Counted from the stretch's first letter, positions 8,465 to 21,350 are shown. The stretch is DNA of 64,000 nt from Pseudothauera nasutitermitis (GCF_004801295.1 NZ_SSOC01000003.1:1-64000); one strand, 5' to 3'. Notes: a model not told the origin generated them from the letters alone. Numbers and translations: made by a program.

Positions 8465-11400
8465 TCAAGCCTTCTCGACGTTGACCAGGAAGGCCTTGTA
8501 TTCCGGGGTCTGGGTGTTGGCATCACCGACGCGGGGAGTCAGGATATTGGCGAGGAAGCCCTTGCGGGTGCTGCCCTCGAAGCCCCAATGGACGGGGATG
8601 CCGACCTGTTCGACTTCCTGCCCCGCCACCTGCAGCGTCATCACGCGTTTGGTCACCACCGCCTTGCCGCGGATGTAGCCGCGCTTGCTCGATACCTTGA
8701 TCACATCACCGGCCGCGATGCCCTTGCTGGCGGCCAGCTTCTCGCTGATCTCGACGAACTGCTCGGGCTGCACGATGGCATTGAGGCGCGCGTGCTTGGT
8801 CCAGTGGCGGAACATTTCGGTGATCGAGTAGGAGGTGGCGACGAAGGGGAATTCCTCGCGCGTGCCGAAGCTGGGCAGATCCTCCTTGAAGATGCGCGAC
8901 ACCGGGCTCTTGCCGTGACCGGAATGCAGCGGATTGGCCGGGATCGGGCTTTCTTCCGGTTCGTAGTGCTCCGGGAAAGGGCCATCGACCAGGGCGCCCA
9001 TGGAGAAAATATGCCCCACGCCGTCCTGCAGCATGATGAAGGGGCTGACGCCGCTGTTGGGCGGCGAGCCGACCGGGTAGTCGGGCACGTCGGCGCCGCT
9101 CCAGCGGCTGCCGTCCCAGTGCAGGAACTTGCGTTGCGGATCCCAGGGCTTGCCGGCCGGGTCCAGCGAGGCACGGTTGTACAGCAGGCGGCGGTTGGCG
9201 GGCCAGGCGAAGGCCCAGCCCGGGGTGTTGCCGAAGCCGGTGTCGGTGTTGTCGCGGCGGGCCATCTGGTTGCCGGCCTGGGTCCACGAGCCGGTATAGA
9301 TCCAGCACAGGCTGGAGGTGCTGCCGTCGTCGCGCAGGTGGGCGAAGCTGGAAAGCAGTTCGCCCTTCCTGGCGATCAGCCTGCCCTGGTCGTCATGCAG
9401 GTCCGCCAGGGCATAACCATTGAGCTGCTTGGTCACTTCTTCCGGATGCGGGTCGCTCGGATCGTGGTAGTGCCAGTCCAGATTGAACACGGGCTCCGGG
9501 TAGGCCCCGCCTTCCTTCTCGTACAGCTCGCGCAGCTTCATGAGCAGGGTGCCGAGGATCTTGCCGTCGTGGCGCGCCTCGAAGGGCGGCGTCTGGCCGG
9601 CCCAGTGCCACTGCAGCCAGCGCGCGGAGTTGGCGATGGAACCGTCTTCCTCGGCGAAACAGGAGGACGGCAGACGGAACACCGTGGTCTGGATCGTCGC
9701 CGGATCCACGTCGTTGAACTCGCCGTGGTTCTCCCAGAAGGAGGCGGTTTCCGTCTGCAGCGGATCGATCACCACCAGGAACTTCAGCCTGGCCAGCGCG
9801 TCGCGCACCTTGCCGGAAGAGGCCGCCGCGGCGATGACGTTGAAACCCTGGACGAGGTAGCCATTCACCTTGCCCTTGTACATCTGGTCCACGTAGGCCA
9901 TCACGTCGTAGCTGCGGTCCCACTTGGGCAGCCAGTGGTAGCCGAAGTCGTTCTCGGCGGTGGCTTTGTCGCCCCACATGCCCTTGAGGAAGCTGACCAT
10001 GAACTTCGGCGTGTTGCGCCAGAAGTTCACCTGGCTGGCCACCAGGGTCTTGGGCGTGCGTTCGTCCAGGTAGCTCTGCAGCGACTGCTGGTTCTCGTGC
10101 GGCAGGGTCAGGTAGCCCGGCAGCATGGTGGTCAGCACGCCCAGGTCGGTGAAGCCCTGCACGTTGGAGTGGCCGCGCAGGGCGTTGATGCCGCCGCCCG
10201 GCATGCCGATGTTGCCCAGCAGCAGTTGCACGACGGCGGAGGCGCGGATCATCTGCGAACCGCCGGTGTGCTGGGTCCAGCCCAGGGCGTAGAGGATGCT
10301 GGTGGTGCGCTCGGGCACACAGGTGGTGGCCAGCACCTCGCAGACCTTCAGGAAATCTTCCCTGGGCGTGCCGCAGATGCTGCTCACCATGTCCGGCGTG
10401 TAGCGTTCCACGTGCATCTTCAGCAGGTTGAACACGCAGCGCGGGTGCTGCAGGGTGTCGTCGCGCAGGGCGTAGCCGTCGGGGCCCAGTTCGTAGGCCC
10501 AGGAAGAGCGGTCGTAGGCGCGCTTTTCGGCGTCGTAGCCGCTGAAGATGCCTTCGTCGAAGCCGTAGTCCTCGCGCACGATCAGCGGGGCGTTGGTGTA
10601 GGCCTTGACGTATTCGTGCTGGATCTTGTCGTGGTTCAGCAGGTAGTTGGCCACGCCCAGCAGGAAGGCGGTATCGGCGCCGGCGCGGATCGGCGCGTAG
10701 AAGTCGGCGACGGCGGCGGTGCGGTTGAAGCGCGGGTCCACCACCATCATGTAGGCCTTGTTGCGCACCTTGGCCTCGACCGCCCACTTGAAGCCCACCG
10801 GGTGGGCTTCAGCCGGGTTGCCGCCCATCACCAGGATCACGTCGGCATTCTTGATGTCGACCCAGTGGTTGGTCATCGCGCCGCGCCCGAAGGACGGCGC
10901 CAGGCCGGCCACGGAGGGGCCGTGGCACAGGCGGGCCTGGTTCTCCAGGTGCACCATGCCCAGCGCGCGGGCGAACTTGACGTCGAGGATGCCGGTCTCG
11001 TTGCTGGCTGCGGAGGAGCCCAGGAAGCCGGTGGTGGTCCAGCGGTTGACCACCTGGCCCTTCTCGTTGCGCTCGACGAAGTTGGCGTCGCGGTCGTCCT
11101 TCATCAGGCGGGCGATGCGCTCGATGGCCTCGTCCCAGCCGATGCGCTTCCATTCCTTGCTGCCGGCTTCGCGCACTTCGGGGTACTTCAGGCGCTGCGG
11201 GCTGTGAATGTAGTCGATCAGGCCGGAGCCCTTCGGACAGAGCGAACCGCGGCTCACCGGATGGTCCGGGTCGCCCTCGATGTGGAAGATCTTCTTCTTC
11301 GCATTCTTGGCGCCGTCGCCCAAGCTGTACATCAGCAGGCCACAGCCCACCGAACAGTACGTACAGTTGTTGCGCGTCTCGGTGGCGCGCAGCAGCTTGT

Positions 11401-11512
11401 ACTGGCGCACGCCGGCCAGCGCAGCGCCGGGCGCCATGCCGAGCGCGGTCAGGCTGGAAGTACCCAGCCCGGCGGTGGAAATCTTGAAGAACTGGCGTCT
11501 GGTGATCTGCAT
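8465..11512 (-). CDS. fdoG: formate dehydrogenase alpha subunit (molybdopterin, Cys-type)
   Basis: A 1015-residue catalytic subunit oxidising formate to CO2 in the periplasm. The N-terminus has a Tat signal (RRQFFK at 5-10). A [4Fe-4S] cluster is held by C50, C53, C57 and C92 (CTYCSVGC...CPKG). Residue 196, in [14 protein letters not shown], is Cys encoded by TGC (10925-10927) where the E. coli enzyme has selenocysteine; the adjacent His197 is kept. The molybdopterin-binding regions continue through [17 protein letters not shown] and [19 protein letters not shown], and a C-terminal dinucleotide-binding domain ends the protein. The start at 11512 is set by AGGAGGG and the twin-arginine motif; the open frame extends further but without support. 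It is first in the unit with beta, gamma and fdhD. Confidence 0.95.
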   Translation of the reverse strand: MQITRRQFFKISTAGLGTSSLTALGMAPGAALAGVRQYKLLRATETRNNCTYCSVGCGLLMYSLGDGAKNAKKKIFHIEGDPDHPVSRGSLCPKGSGLIDYIHSPQRLKYPEVREAGSKEWKRIGWDEAIERIARLMKDDRDANFVERNEKGQVVNRWTTTGFLGSSAASNETGILDVKFARALGMVHLENQARLCHGPSVAGLAPSFGRGAMTNHWVDIKNADVILVMGGNPAEAHPVGFKWAVEAKVRNKAYMMVVDPRFNRTAAVADFYAPIRAGADTAFLLGVANYLLNHDKIQHEYVKAYTNAPLIVREDYGFDEGIFSGYDAEKRAYDRSSWAYELGPDGYALRDDTLQHPRCVFNLLKMHVERYTPDMVSSICGTPREDFLKVCEVLATTCVPERTTSILYALGWTQHTGGSQMIRASAVVQLLLGNIGMPGGGINALRGHSNVQGFTDLGVLTTMLPGYLTLPHENQQSLQSYLDERTPKTLVASQVNFWRNTPKFMVSFLKGMWGDKATAENDFGYHWLPKWDRSYDVMAYVDQMYKGKVNGYLVQGFNVIAAAASSGKVRDALARLKFLVVIDPLQTETASFWENHGEFNDVDPATIQTTVFRLPSSCFAEEDGSIANSARWLQWHWAGQTPPFEARHDGKILGTLLMKLRELYEKEGGAYPEPVFNLDWHYHDPSDPHPEEVTKQLNGYALADLHDDQGRLIARKGELLSSFAHLRDDGSTSSLCWIYTGSWTQAGNQMARRDNTDTGFGNTPGWAFAWPANRRLLYNRASLDPAGKPWDPQRKFLHWDGSRWSGADVPDYPVGSPPNSGVSPFIMLQDGVGHIFSMGALVDGPFPEHYEPEESPIPANPLHSGHGKSPVSRIFKEDLPSFGTREEFPFVATSYSITEMFRHWTKHARLNAIVQPEQFVEISEKLAASKGIAAGDVIKVSSKRGYIRGKAVVTKRVMTLQVAGQEVEQVGIPVHWGFEGSTRKGFLANILTPRVGDANTQTPEYKAFLVNVEKA

Positions 11513-11881
11513 GAACCCTCCTGGCAATGCGTTACCCGGAAGGCTCACGCGCCCCGTCGACGAGCCCGGGGCCCGCCACGCGCGGTGAAGCGACGGAGAC
11601 GACACGCGCCATCCGGTACGGTTATTACTTCAGCACTATCCGTGCCAACCCGGAGAGCGGTGCCTGCAAAGGGAAATACGCTACGCGAGAGAGAATCCCG
11701 GGACAAAATGTCGCGCACCGGCAGGACAAAATAACCCGTTCTTGAGTAGGGTCAAGAATGCAAAAGCCCCCATCCGCGCCGGTTTATGGGCGATCTCACC
11801 GCGGAAGACCGTCCGCACGCTTCTTGCTGTGAACGCCGGCCGCACGCCGGCGCACTTCCACCCGCAATCCCCGGATTCAGC
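11513..11881. promoter_or_regulatory. divergent fdoG/fdhE intergenic region
   Basis: This 369-bp gap must hold promoters for both directions. A relatively AT-rich patch around 11615-11640 could be a promoter for fdoG, but I see no clear FNR box, sigma-54 site or other regulator motif. Confidence 0.35.
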
Positions 11882-12784
11882 ATGACCTCCAGCCCCCCGA
11901 CCCCGAATTTCACCCCCGGCCCCACGCCCAACGGGCACCTCGCCCCCCGCCCCGCCAGCCTGTTTGCCGCGCGCGCACGCCGCCTGCGCGAACTCGCGGC
12001 CGATGCCGCGCTGGCCGACTGGCTGCGCTTCGTCGCCCATCTGGCCGACGCGCAGGCCGACGTGCAGCGCCTTCTCGACGAAGACATCCGCGCGGCCGGC
12101 TGCCTGGATGCCGCCGGCCATCTCGACCTCGTCCGCCTGCCCGCCCTGCCGCTGTGGCAGCGCGCCGCCGTCCTGCTCGCCGAGCGCATCGCCGCCGTCG
12201 ATAGCCCCGCCGCCGCCAAGGCCGCGCGCGCCCTGCTCGCCCTCGACGACGGCACGCGTGAAGCCCTGGCCCTGCGCGTGCTGGGCGGTGAGACGCGTGC
12301 CGAGGACCTGCACGGTGCCCCGCTGGCCTGTGCCGCGCTCGAACTGCTGGCCACCGGTGCGGCCGCGCTGGCGCGCCCGCAGATCCATACAGGCATCGGG
12401 AAAAGCTGTCCGGTGTGCGACGGCCCCGCACTCGTCGCCACGCTGGAAACCAGCGCCACCAGCGGCCTGCGCTATCTGCACTGCGCGCACTGCAACACCG
12501 CCTGGCACCACGTGCGCGCGCAATGCACGCATTGCCACGACGCGCGCGGCGTTTCCTACCAGTCGCTGGAAAAAGCAGAGGAAATCCCGCTCTGGCGTGC
12601 GGAAACCTGCGATGCCTGCCACGCCTACCTGAAGCTGTTCGACCGCACGAAGGTGCGTGAACTCGACCCGGTGGCCGACGACCTGGCCAGCCTGGAACTC
12701 GACCTTGCGCTCGGCGAGGCCGGCTACCGCCGCACCGGCGCCAACGCCTACCTGCTGCTGCTCGGCGAGCACGCCGGCGCCTGA
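11882..12784 (+). CDS. fdhE: formate dehydrogenase accessory protein FdhE
   Basis: A 300-residue FdhE. The C-terminal half carries four CxxC pairs (CPVC, CAHC, CTHC, CDAC) forming rubredoxin-like iron sites, as in the E. coli protein needed for formate dehydrogenase maturation. The N-terminal helical part has LADAQADVQRLLDED. The ATG at 11882 matches the family N-terminus, though no good ribosome-binding site precedes it; the frame is open up to 11786. The stop codon TGA (12782-12784) is one copy of the 3-bp duplication flanking the foldback element that follows, so the element landed exactly in the stop and preserved the reading frame's end. Confidence 0.9.
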   Translation: MTSSPPTPNFTPGPTPNGHLAPRPASLFAARARRLRELAADAALADWLRFVAHLADAQADVQRLLDEDIRAAGCLDAAGHLDLVRLPALPLWQRAAVLLAERIAAVDSPAAAKAARALLALDDGTREALALRVLGGETRAEDLHGAPLACAALELLATGAAALARPQIHTGIGKSCPVCDGPALVATLETSATSGLRYLHCAHCNTAWHHVRAQCTHCHDARGVSYQSLEKAEEIPLWRAETCDACHAYLKLFDRTKVRELDPVADDLASLELDLALGEAGYRRTGANAYLLLLGEHAGA

Positions 12785-13050
12785 GAGCCTGTCTACGCTC
12801 TTTTCATGGGTCCCGTTTCCCCGCCAGGCCGGTCGATGCAAGGCACAAAACGCAGTCGGGCTGGTGGCCCGGCGAGTATTTGTAACGCCGCAGCGGCCGG
12901 CCTGGCGGGGAAACCCGAAGGGCAGCCGCCCAAAGCGTTCCGCTCCGCGTTGCACGCCTTGCCAAGACATCCGGTATTGGCTGCGCCACGCGCCTTGAGC
13001 GGAACGCTTTGGGCGGCTGCGGGACCCATGAAAAGAGCGTAGACAGGCTC
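12785..13050. mobile_element. 266-bp MITE-like foldback element with nested inverted repeats
   Basis: Terminal inverted repeats of at least 30 bp (12785-12814 with 13021-13050, beginning GAGCCTGTCTACGCTCTTTT) match perfectly. They are flanked by TGA at 12782-12784 and 13051-13053, consistent with a 3-bp target duplication. Inside are two further perfect hairpins: 12815-12832 with 12897-12914 (18 bp) and 12922-12945 with 12997-13020 (24 bp). The whole could fold into a three-stem, cloverleaf-like structure. There is no coding capacity, so transposition would need a transposase supplied elsewhere. I do not recognise the parent insertion-sequence family. Confidence 0.8.
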
Positions 13051-13190
13051 TGAGAAGCAGCGCGGGCGGGTATGGCCGGGGTGATCGGGCGCAGGCTTCC
13101 CGGCACCGGTCTGCGGCCTGCCGGAATCACATCGATGCTTATCTGCTTAGCGGGCTGTCGATAGCGCCTGCATAGATATACAAACACAGG

Positions 13191-13208
13191 ATAAATTAAT
13201 GAATTTAT
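13191..13208. promoter_or_regulatory. AT-rich palindrome upstream of the yeiH unit
   Basis: ATAAATT-AATG-AATTTAT is a perfect 7+7 inverted repeat in an AT-rich island (about 13165-13220) that stands out from the GC-rich surroundings. It lies about 130 bases before the small membrane gene. The shape fits a LysR-type operator, but no LysR gene is adjacent. The rest of 13054-13336 shows nothing else I can name. Confidence 0.4.
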
Positions 13209-13336
13209 TTTGTTTTTGAGTTTCCGCGCCGGCTGGCACGATTTCATCGACCAGCGCCGGCAGCAGACCAGATTCTTCCCGGCAAGCTGATCGATGCACC
13301 GCCATAAATACATGCTGCATGTTCAGGAGAATTGCC

Positions 13337-13486
13337 ATGAGTCAGAAAGAAGATCTGGACGCCACCGCAACGGATACCGGCCCGGGCGGCAAAGCCCTGA
13401 ATGAGGATTGGCTCGCGACGATCGTGGGCCTCGCGATTCTCGCGCTGGCCCTGCTCGGCTTCATTCCCAGGGAGGTACTCTGGTAA
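13337..13486 (+). CDS. 49-residue single-span membrane protein upstream of yeiH
   Basis: A short gene, MSQKEDLDATATDTGPGGKA then LNEDW, one transmembrane segment (LATIVGLAILALALLGFI) and a short PREVLW tail. AGGAG lies 8 bases before the ATG, and the stop overlaps the yeiH start (TAATG), so the two are translationally coupled. The layout (acidic soluble N-terminus, one helix) and coupling suggest a small partner or stabiliser of the YeiH transporter. That role is inferred only from position. Confidence 0.8.
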   Translation: MSQKEDLDATATDTGPGGKALNEDWLATIVGLAILALALLGFIPREVLW

Positions 13487-14604
13487 TGAGCACTCGATCC
13501 GAATCCATCGATATTGCCGAAACCGATGCGCTCGCCGAGCGCTCCCAATCCTCGGCACCCTGGTTTTTCGTGGGTCTGGCGCTCGTCCTCGCGCTCGGCC
13601 TGGCTACCCGCTTCCTGGAAAAGAACGTTCCCGTCTGGGTCGATTGGGGCTGGGTGAAGTCCGTCGAGTACCCCGTCTACGCCATCGTGCTGGGCCTCGT
13701 GGGCAGCGGCATCGTCGGCGTGCTCGGCATCCGGGAGAAGGTCGCCTCGGCGTTCCGCACCGAGTTCTTCATCAAGACCGGCCTCGTGCTGCTCGGCGCC
13801 TCCGTGCAACTGCACGTCATTGCCAGGGCCGGCGCCCTGGGTGTGGTACAGGCGGTGCTGCTCGTCTCTTCGGTGTTCTTCTTCACCTGGTGGATCGGCG
13901 GCAAGCTGAAAGTGGGCGAAAAACTCCGGGCGCTGCTCGCCGCATCGGTATCGATCTGCGGCGTGAGCGCGGCCATTGCCGCGGCCGGCGCGGTGAGGGC
14001 CACGAAGGAGCAGATTGCGTACACGGCGACGCTGGTGATCCTCTTTGCGCTGCCGTCGATCTTCCTCCTGCCATGGCTGGCCGGTCTGCTCGGCCTGAGC
14101 GGTCCGGTGGCCGGCGCCTGGATCGGGGGGAACATCGACACCACCGCGGCGGTGGCGGCGGCGGGCGCGATCGTCGGCGAAGAAGCGCTGCAGATCGCGG
14201 CCATCGTCAAGTCGGCGCAGAACGTGCTGATGGGCGTGGTCGCCGTCGCCTTGACACTCTATTTCGCCCTGTACGTGGAGAAAAAGGGACAGGACGCCAC
14301 CAAGGGCGCGAGCAAGGCCTTGTGGGAGCGCTTTCCCAAGTTCGTGCTGGGCTTCATCCTGGCCTCGGCCGTGGCGACCTGGTATGTGAACGCCGGCGGC
14401 GCGAGCGCCGGCATCAGCGCTGCCAATACCCTGCGGGCCTACTTCCTGATCCTCGCATTCGTCAGCATCGGCCTGGAATTCCGGCTGACCAAGCTGCTTG
14501 CGGAAGGATGGCGCCCGATCGCGGTGTTCGGCTCGGCCACCGTGTTCAATCTGGCCATCGCGTTGCTGATCGCCTCGATCCTCTTCTCGAACTTCCAGAT
14601 TTGA
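13486..14604 (+). CDS. YeiH-family putative sulfate/anion exporter
   Basis: A 372-residue polytopic membrane protein of the YeiH/Cons_hypoth698 family. Diagnostic stretches are IKTGLVLLGASVQLHVI, LLAASVSICGVSAAIAAAGAV, GAWIGGNIDTTAAVAAAGAI and IVKSAQNVLMGVVAV. About ten membrane helices are visible. Members are annotated as putative sulfate exporters; the substrate here is unproven. The ATG at 13486-13488 shares a base with the stop of the upstream small gene, with AGGGAGG upstream. It is convergent with the sensor-kinase gene. Confidence 0.85.
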   Translation: MSTRSESIDIAETDALAERSQSSAPWFFVGLALVLALGLATRFLEKNVPVWVDWGWVKSVEYPVYAIVLGLVGSGIVGVLGIREKVASAFRTEFFIKTGLVLLGASVQLHVIARAGALGVVQAVLLVSSVFFFTWWIGGKLKVGEKLRALLAASVSICGVSAAIAAAGAVRATKEQIAYTATLVILFALPSIFLLPWLAGLLGLSGPVAGAWIGGNIDTTAAVAAAGAIVGEEALQIAAIVKSAQNVLMGVVAVALTLYFALYVEKKGQDATKGASKALWERFPKFVLGFILASAVATWYVNAGGASAGISAANTLRAYFLILAFVSIGLEFRLTKLLAEGWRPIAVFGSATVFNLAIALLIASILFSNFQI

Positions 14605-14610
14605 GTCGTC

Positions 14611-14643
14611 GCCGGCGCGCGGATCAGCACGACGCGCGCCGGC
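14611..14643. terminator. GC-rich hairpin between convergent genes
   Basis: GCCGGCGCGCG (14611-14621) pairs perfectly with CGCGCGCCGGC (14633-14643) across an 11-base loop. It lies between the yeiH stop (14604) and the end of the kinase gene (14659), which suits a bidirectional terminator. No T-tract follows. Confidence 0.5.
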
Positions 14644-14658
14644 CTTCGCCAGCCCGGC

Positions 14659-16782
<2,124 letters not shown>

Positions 16783-16783
16783 G

Positions 16784-18139
<1,356 letters not shown>

Positions 18140-18381
18140 CGGACGCTCCGGGGAGCGGATGCGCGCGAACGCGCGGGAGCAGGAGGCGCTTTCAGGAAGA
18201 ACATGTGCTGCGTGCCGAGGGAAGTTCCGGAAACGACGGGCGAAGGCGCTGCGCACGCTGCGGTGCACCGGGCCGCGACGCGGCTCCGCAGTCTAGCAGG
18301 TCACCCCCGGCTTGGACAGGCGCGGGCGCGCCGGCGGCACGCTGGACCATGCGTCCCGCATGCGCACGGACGCTCTCCGGG

Positions 18382-19464
18382 CTACAGCCGGTCGGTGAGG
18401 ATCAGGCCGATGCCCAGCGAGGTCTGCCGCCAGTTGTAATCGATCAGGCTCTCGCCGTAGCCGGAGAACAGGCGCACGTAGCCGCGCAGCTGGCCGGCCA
18501 CGGGAAAGCTCCAGTCCGCCTCCACCGAGCCCCGGCTGTTCTTGAAGGTGCTGCGCAGCTTGACCGAATACTGGTGCTGGCCGTGGCGATACACGCCGAC
18601 CAGTTCCCCGCGGCCGATGTAGTCCTCGATGTCCGGGTTGTCGTCGCGCGAACGCGATTCCGGCAGCCGCCACCACGGGCGGAACCACAGCGCCAGATCA
18701 CCGACCTCCGCGCCCACTTCGACGAACATGCGGTCCCAGCTGCGCGACAGCGGATCGGAACGCCCGTTGGACTGATGCACGTAGCCCAGCCCGGCATAGC
18801 GCAGTTGCAGGCCCCCGATCTTGTGGGAAAGCGGCGCCACCCATACCACTTCCGGCTCGTAGTTGGTTTCGCGGAAGGGTCGCGAGATCGCGCCGTTGAA
18901 CACCTGCCAGTTGCTCTGCTGGGTATAGCCGAACCACAGATTGCTGCCGGTGCCGCCCAGATTGCCGAGCAGCTTGGTCTTGAACGACAGCTGGAACCCG
19001 AGCTCGTTGGAGTCCAGTCGCTGATCCTCGCCCGGCGCCATGTCGAGCAGCGGGCGGAAGGGGTGGTCATTGACGCGGTTGGTGCTCTTGTAGACGACGT
19101 AGTTCTGCCGGTGCGGGCGCAGGCCGAAGGTGCCCCGGTCGGTGTCGGCGGTCAGTTCCCAGCGCGCCTGCAGGGGGCTGGTGGCCGGCGCCGCGTCGTG
19201 CACCGGATCGTCGAAGCTGGCGCTGGGCGGCTCGCCCCTGGGCTCCTCCGGCAAACGCACGGACGCCGCCACGAGTGCGCTGCCGGCGGGGCTCGCGGGC
19301 GCGGACGGCGCTGCGCGGCTGGCGAGGCGGTCGTAGCAGGCCAGCCGCGCGGCATCCTCGACGACGCGCGCGCAGGCGCCGAGGTCTTCCGGTTCCACCG
19401 CGTGGGCCGTGGCCCCCGCACAACTCAGCAACACCGCCACCAGGCCGGCCGTCCTGTTCTTCAT
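18382..19464 (-). CDS. pldA: outer-membrane phospholipase A
   Basis: A 360-residue OMPLA. Signal peptide MKNRTAGLVAVLLSCAGATA then HA, and a low-complexity linker precedes the 12-strand barrel. The catalytic signature YVHQSNGRSDPLSRSWDR is intact and contains the active-site His and Ser, with the Asn in the family position downstream. The enzyme hydrolyses acyl chains of phospholipids that reach the outer leaflet and is active as a calcium-bound dimer. The N-terminal 100 residues (YDRLASRAAPSAPASPAGS) are longer than in E. coli. The start at 19464 follows GGGGGA. Confidence 0.92.
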   Translation of the reverse strand: MKNRTAGLVAVLLSCAGATAHAVEPEDLGACARVVEDAARLACYDRLASRAAPSAPASPAGSALVAASVRLPEEPRGEPPSASFDDPVHDAAPATSPLQARWELTADTDRGTFGLRPHRQNYVVYKSTNRVNDHPFRPLLDMAPGEDQRLDSNELGFQLSFKTKLLGNLGGTGSNLWFGYTQQSNWQVFNGAISRPFRETNYEPEVVWVAPLSHKIGGLQLRYAGLGYVHQSNGRSDPLSRSWDRMFVEVGAEVGDLALWFRPWWRLPESRSRDDNPDIEDYIGRGELVGVYRHGQHQYSVKLRSTFKNSRGSVEADWSFPVAGQLRGYVRLFSGYGESLIDYNWRQTSLGIGLILTDRL

Positions 19465-19672
19465 AGAATCCCCCGCAACCTCGATCAGCCCGGCCTCGCC
19501 GGGCAGGCCATTATGGCGCGGCCGGCGTCCGGCGGACGATAAGGATTCGTGTCTGCCGGTTGCGGTACGGACCGGCTCCGGCAGACCACCCAGGCACGGA
19601 CCGCGAACCCCGCCGGCAACGCCGGACCTCGGAGTACCATGCGGAACTTCGGGCGCATTGGGGGAAGGCGGG

Positions 19673-20731
19673 ATGGCTCTGCACGAAAAACCGATCGGCG
19701 AACGCATCGACTGGCTGTTCGGCCTGGCCCGCCAGCACGCCGCCGAATTCGCCAGCCCGGAAACCCAGCTGGCCCGCGCACGCTACCTGGCCGAGCACCC
19801 CACCGCGATCATGGCACTCAAGTGCATGGACGGACGCATCAACATCGCCATCGCCACGCGCACCCCCAGAGGCATCGTGCAGCCCTTCCGCAACCTCGGC
19901 GGCATGTTCAACCTGGGCTGGCCGCATCTGGGCGAAGTGCTCGCCGAATACGTGCAGGACATCGTGCACGACGGCCGGCGCGCGCTGGCCCTGGTGACCT
20001 ACCACTATTCCAAGGGCGACCCGGCGCGCGGCTGCGCCGGCTTCGCCTTCGACACCGCCGCCGCGCGCGAGCACACCTTCGCCATCCGCCGGCAGTTCGA
20101 ACAGGTGTTCGGCGGCGGCCACGGCACCGTGTATCCGCTGGTATGCGGCTTCGAAACCGACGAGGAGGCGCTGGTGCTGCATGCCGATTCCGGTGAAACG
20201 CTGGACGTCGCCGCGCTGGCGCCGGACGAGGCGCCCTGGCTGCGTCAACGCCTCGCCCGGCTCTTCCCCGACATGCCGGGGCAGGTGCTCAACGACCTCG
20301 TGCCGCTGGTCGAGGGCAACCTCGCCCATGTCGCTGCGACGCGCGGGCGCCCGCGCGAGCTGGACATCGAGCACCGCGAATGGACGATCTGCCTGGGGCG
20401 TGGCTTCGATTTCCTGCACACCCCCAACCTGGCGCTGATCATCGGCCCGTACAGCCCCGATCTGGGCGATCCGGTGCGCAAGGCCGCCGGCATCATCCAG
20501 GCCAACATGGACTGCGGGCGGATTCCGCCGGACGGTTTCCTGCTGCTCGCCTCGGCGCCCTACGTCGACCCCGGCATGGACCGCGCCCGCGCGGAATTGA
20601 AGGCGCGCTTCCTGTCCGACTTCGCCGCCGGGGTGATCGCCGAAGCCCAGCCGGAACTGGCGGCGCGCATGCACGTGCATACCGCCGTGCTCGACTGGCG
20701 CACGCGCGCGCTGACGCGGCTGCCGGACTGA
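19673..20731 (+). CDS. stand-alone CsoSCA-like beta-class carbonic anhydrase homologue
   Basis: A 352-residue soluble protein. It shows the beta-carbonic-anhydrase motif Cys-x-Asp-x-Arg at C51-M-D53-G-R55 (ALKCMDGRINI), an RNLGG loop at 73-77, and then H111 and C121 in TYHYSKGDPARGC. The spacing of the last two, ten residues, is far longer than HxxC of ordinary beta enzymes and close to the His/Cys pair of carboxysomal CsoSCA, so C51, H111 and C121 are the likely zinc ligands and D53/R55 the dyad. There is no N-terminal shell-binding region as in CsoSCA and no carboxysome genes nearby. Function as a carbonic anhydrase is inferred from these residues; it may act on another substrate. GGGGGAAGG precedes the ATG. 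It converges on the CBS-domain gene. Confidence 0.7.
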   Translation: MALHEKPIGERIDWLFGLARQHAAEFASPETQLARARYLAEHPTAIMALKCMDGRINIAIATRTPRGIVQPFRNLGGMFNLGWPHLGEVLAEYVQDIVHDGRRALALVTYHYSKGDPARGCAGFAFDTAAAREHTFAIRRQFEQVFGGGHGTVYPLVCGFETDEEALVLHADSGETLDVAALAPDEAPWLRQRLARLFPDMPGQVLNDLVPLVEGNLAHVAATRGRPRELDIEHREWTICLGRGFDFLHTPNLALIIGPYSPDLGDPVRKAAGIIQANMDCGRIPPDGFLLLASAPYVDPGMDRARAELKARFLSDFAAGVIAEAQPELAARMHVHTAVLDWRTRALTRLPD

Positions 20732-20765
20732 CGCGTCCGGCACCGCGCGCAGGCCCCGGACGGCT

Positions 20766-21350
20766 TCACCCCGCCAGCGCCGCCTCGATCTCCGCGAAGG
20801 TGCGCGGCAGGTCGAAACCAAGCACCGGCACGCCGAGCAGGCGGCCGATGTGCGTGGCCGAGAACAGCCCGCGCACGCGCGCCAGACCGGTCACCGGGTC
20901 GGTGTCCTCGATGAGGATGTGCTGGCGGCCCAACTGCTTGAGCGCATCCAGGATGTCGGCCACCCGGGCGTTCAGCACCTCGTCCAGGTAGAGCGTGTCG
21001 ATCGCGCCGATCGGCGTCATCAGGTCGCGCACCAGCAGTTCCTCGTGCTTCACGCCGCGCGCCTGGGCGACCTGGACCGGCTTCTCGCCAAGGATGTCGC
21101 GCGCGGTGATCAGTCCGGCGATACGCTCGTTGCCATCCACCACCACCAGCAGTCGCACGCCGCGCGAAATCATGTAGGCATTGGCGTCATTCACCGAAGC
21201 CTGTACCGGAATGCTCACCGCCTGCGTGCGGGAGAAATCGGTCATCGCCTCGATGGCGGGCGAATCGGCGCCGATCAGGTTGAAGCCGGCCGCGCACAGG
21301 AAGGCATCGGCCGAGAGTTTGTGGGTGCGGACATGGGTGGGCAGCGTCAT
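20766..21350 (-). CDS. tandem CBS-domain protein
   Basis: A 194-residue cytoplasmic protein made of two CBS motifs: one near 40-95 (AVSIPVQASVNDANAYMISR, then GVRLLVVVDGNERIAGLITARDILG) and one near 110-175 (LVRDLMTPIGAIDTLYLDEV, then GRQHILIEDTDPVTGLARVRGLFSATHIGR). CBS pairs bind adenosyl nucleotides and sense energy state. No enzymatic or DNA-binding domain is attached. AGGAGGAAA precedes the ATG at 21350. A weak hairpin, 20734-20740 with 20756-20762, lies between it and the convergent CsoSCA-like gene. What it regulates is unknown. Confidence 0.85.
   Translation of the reverse strand: MTLPTHVRTHKLSADAFLCAAGFNLIGADSPAIEAMTDFSRTQAVSIPVQASVNDANAYMISRGVRLLVVVDGNERIAGLITARDILGEKPVQVAQARGVKHEELLVRDLMTPIGAIDTLYLDEVLNARVADILDALKQLGRQHILIEDTDPVTGLARVRGLFSATHIGRLLGVPVLGFDLPRTFAEIEAALAG

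Noticed and set aside
10925-10927. Possible selenocysteine codon in fdoG
   Set aside because: The codon read on the minus strand is TGC, cysteine, not TGA.
8588-11734. Long plus-strand open frame opposite the formate dehydrogenase alpha gene
   Set aside because: Shadow of a conserved gene; no recognisable domain and no ribosome-binding site.
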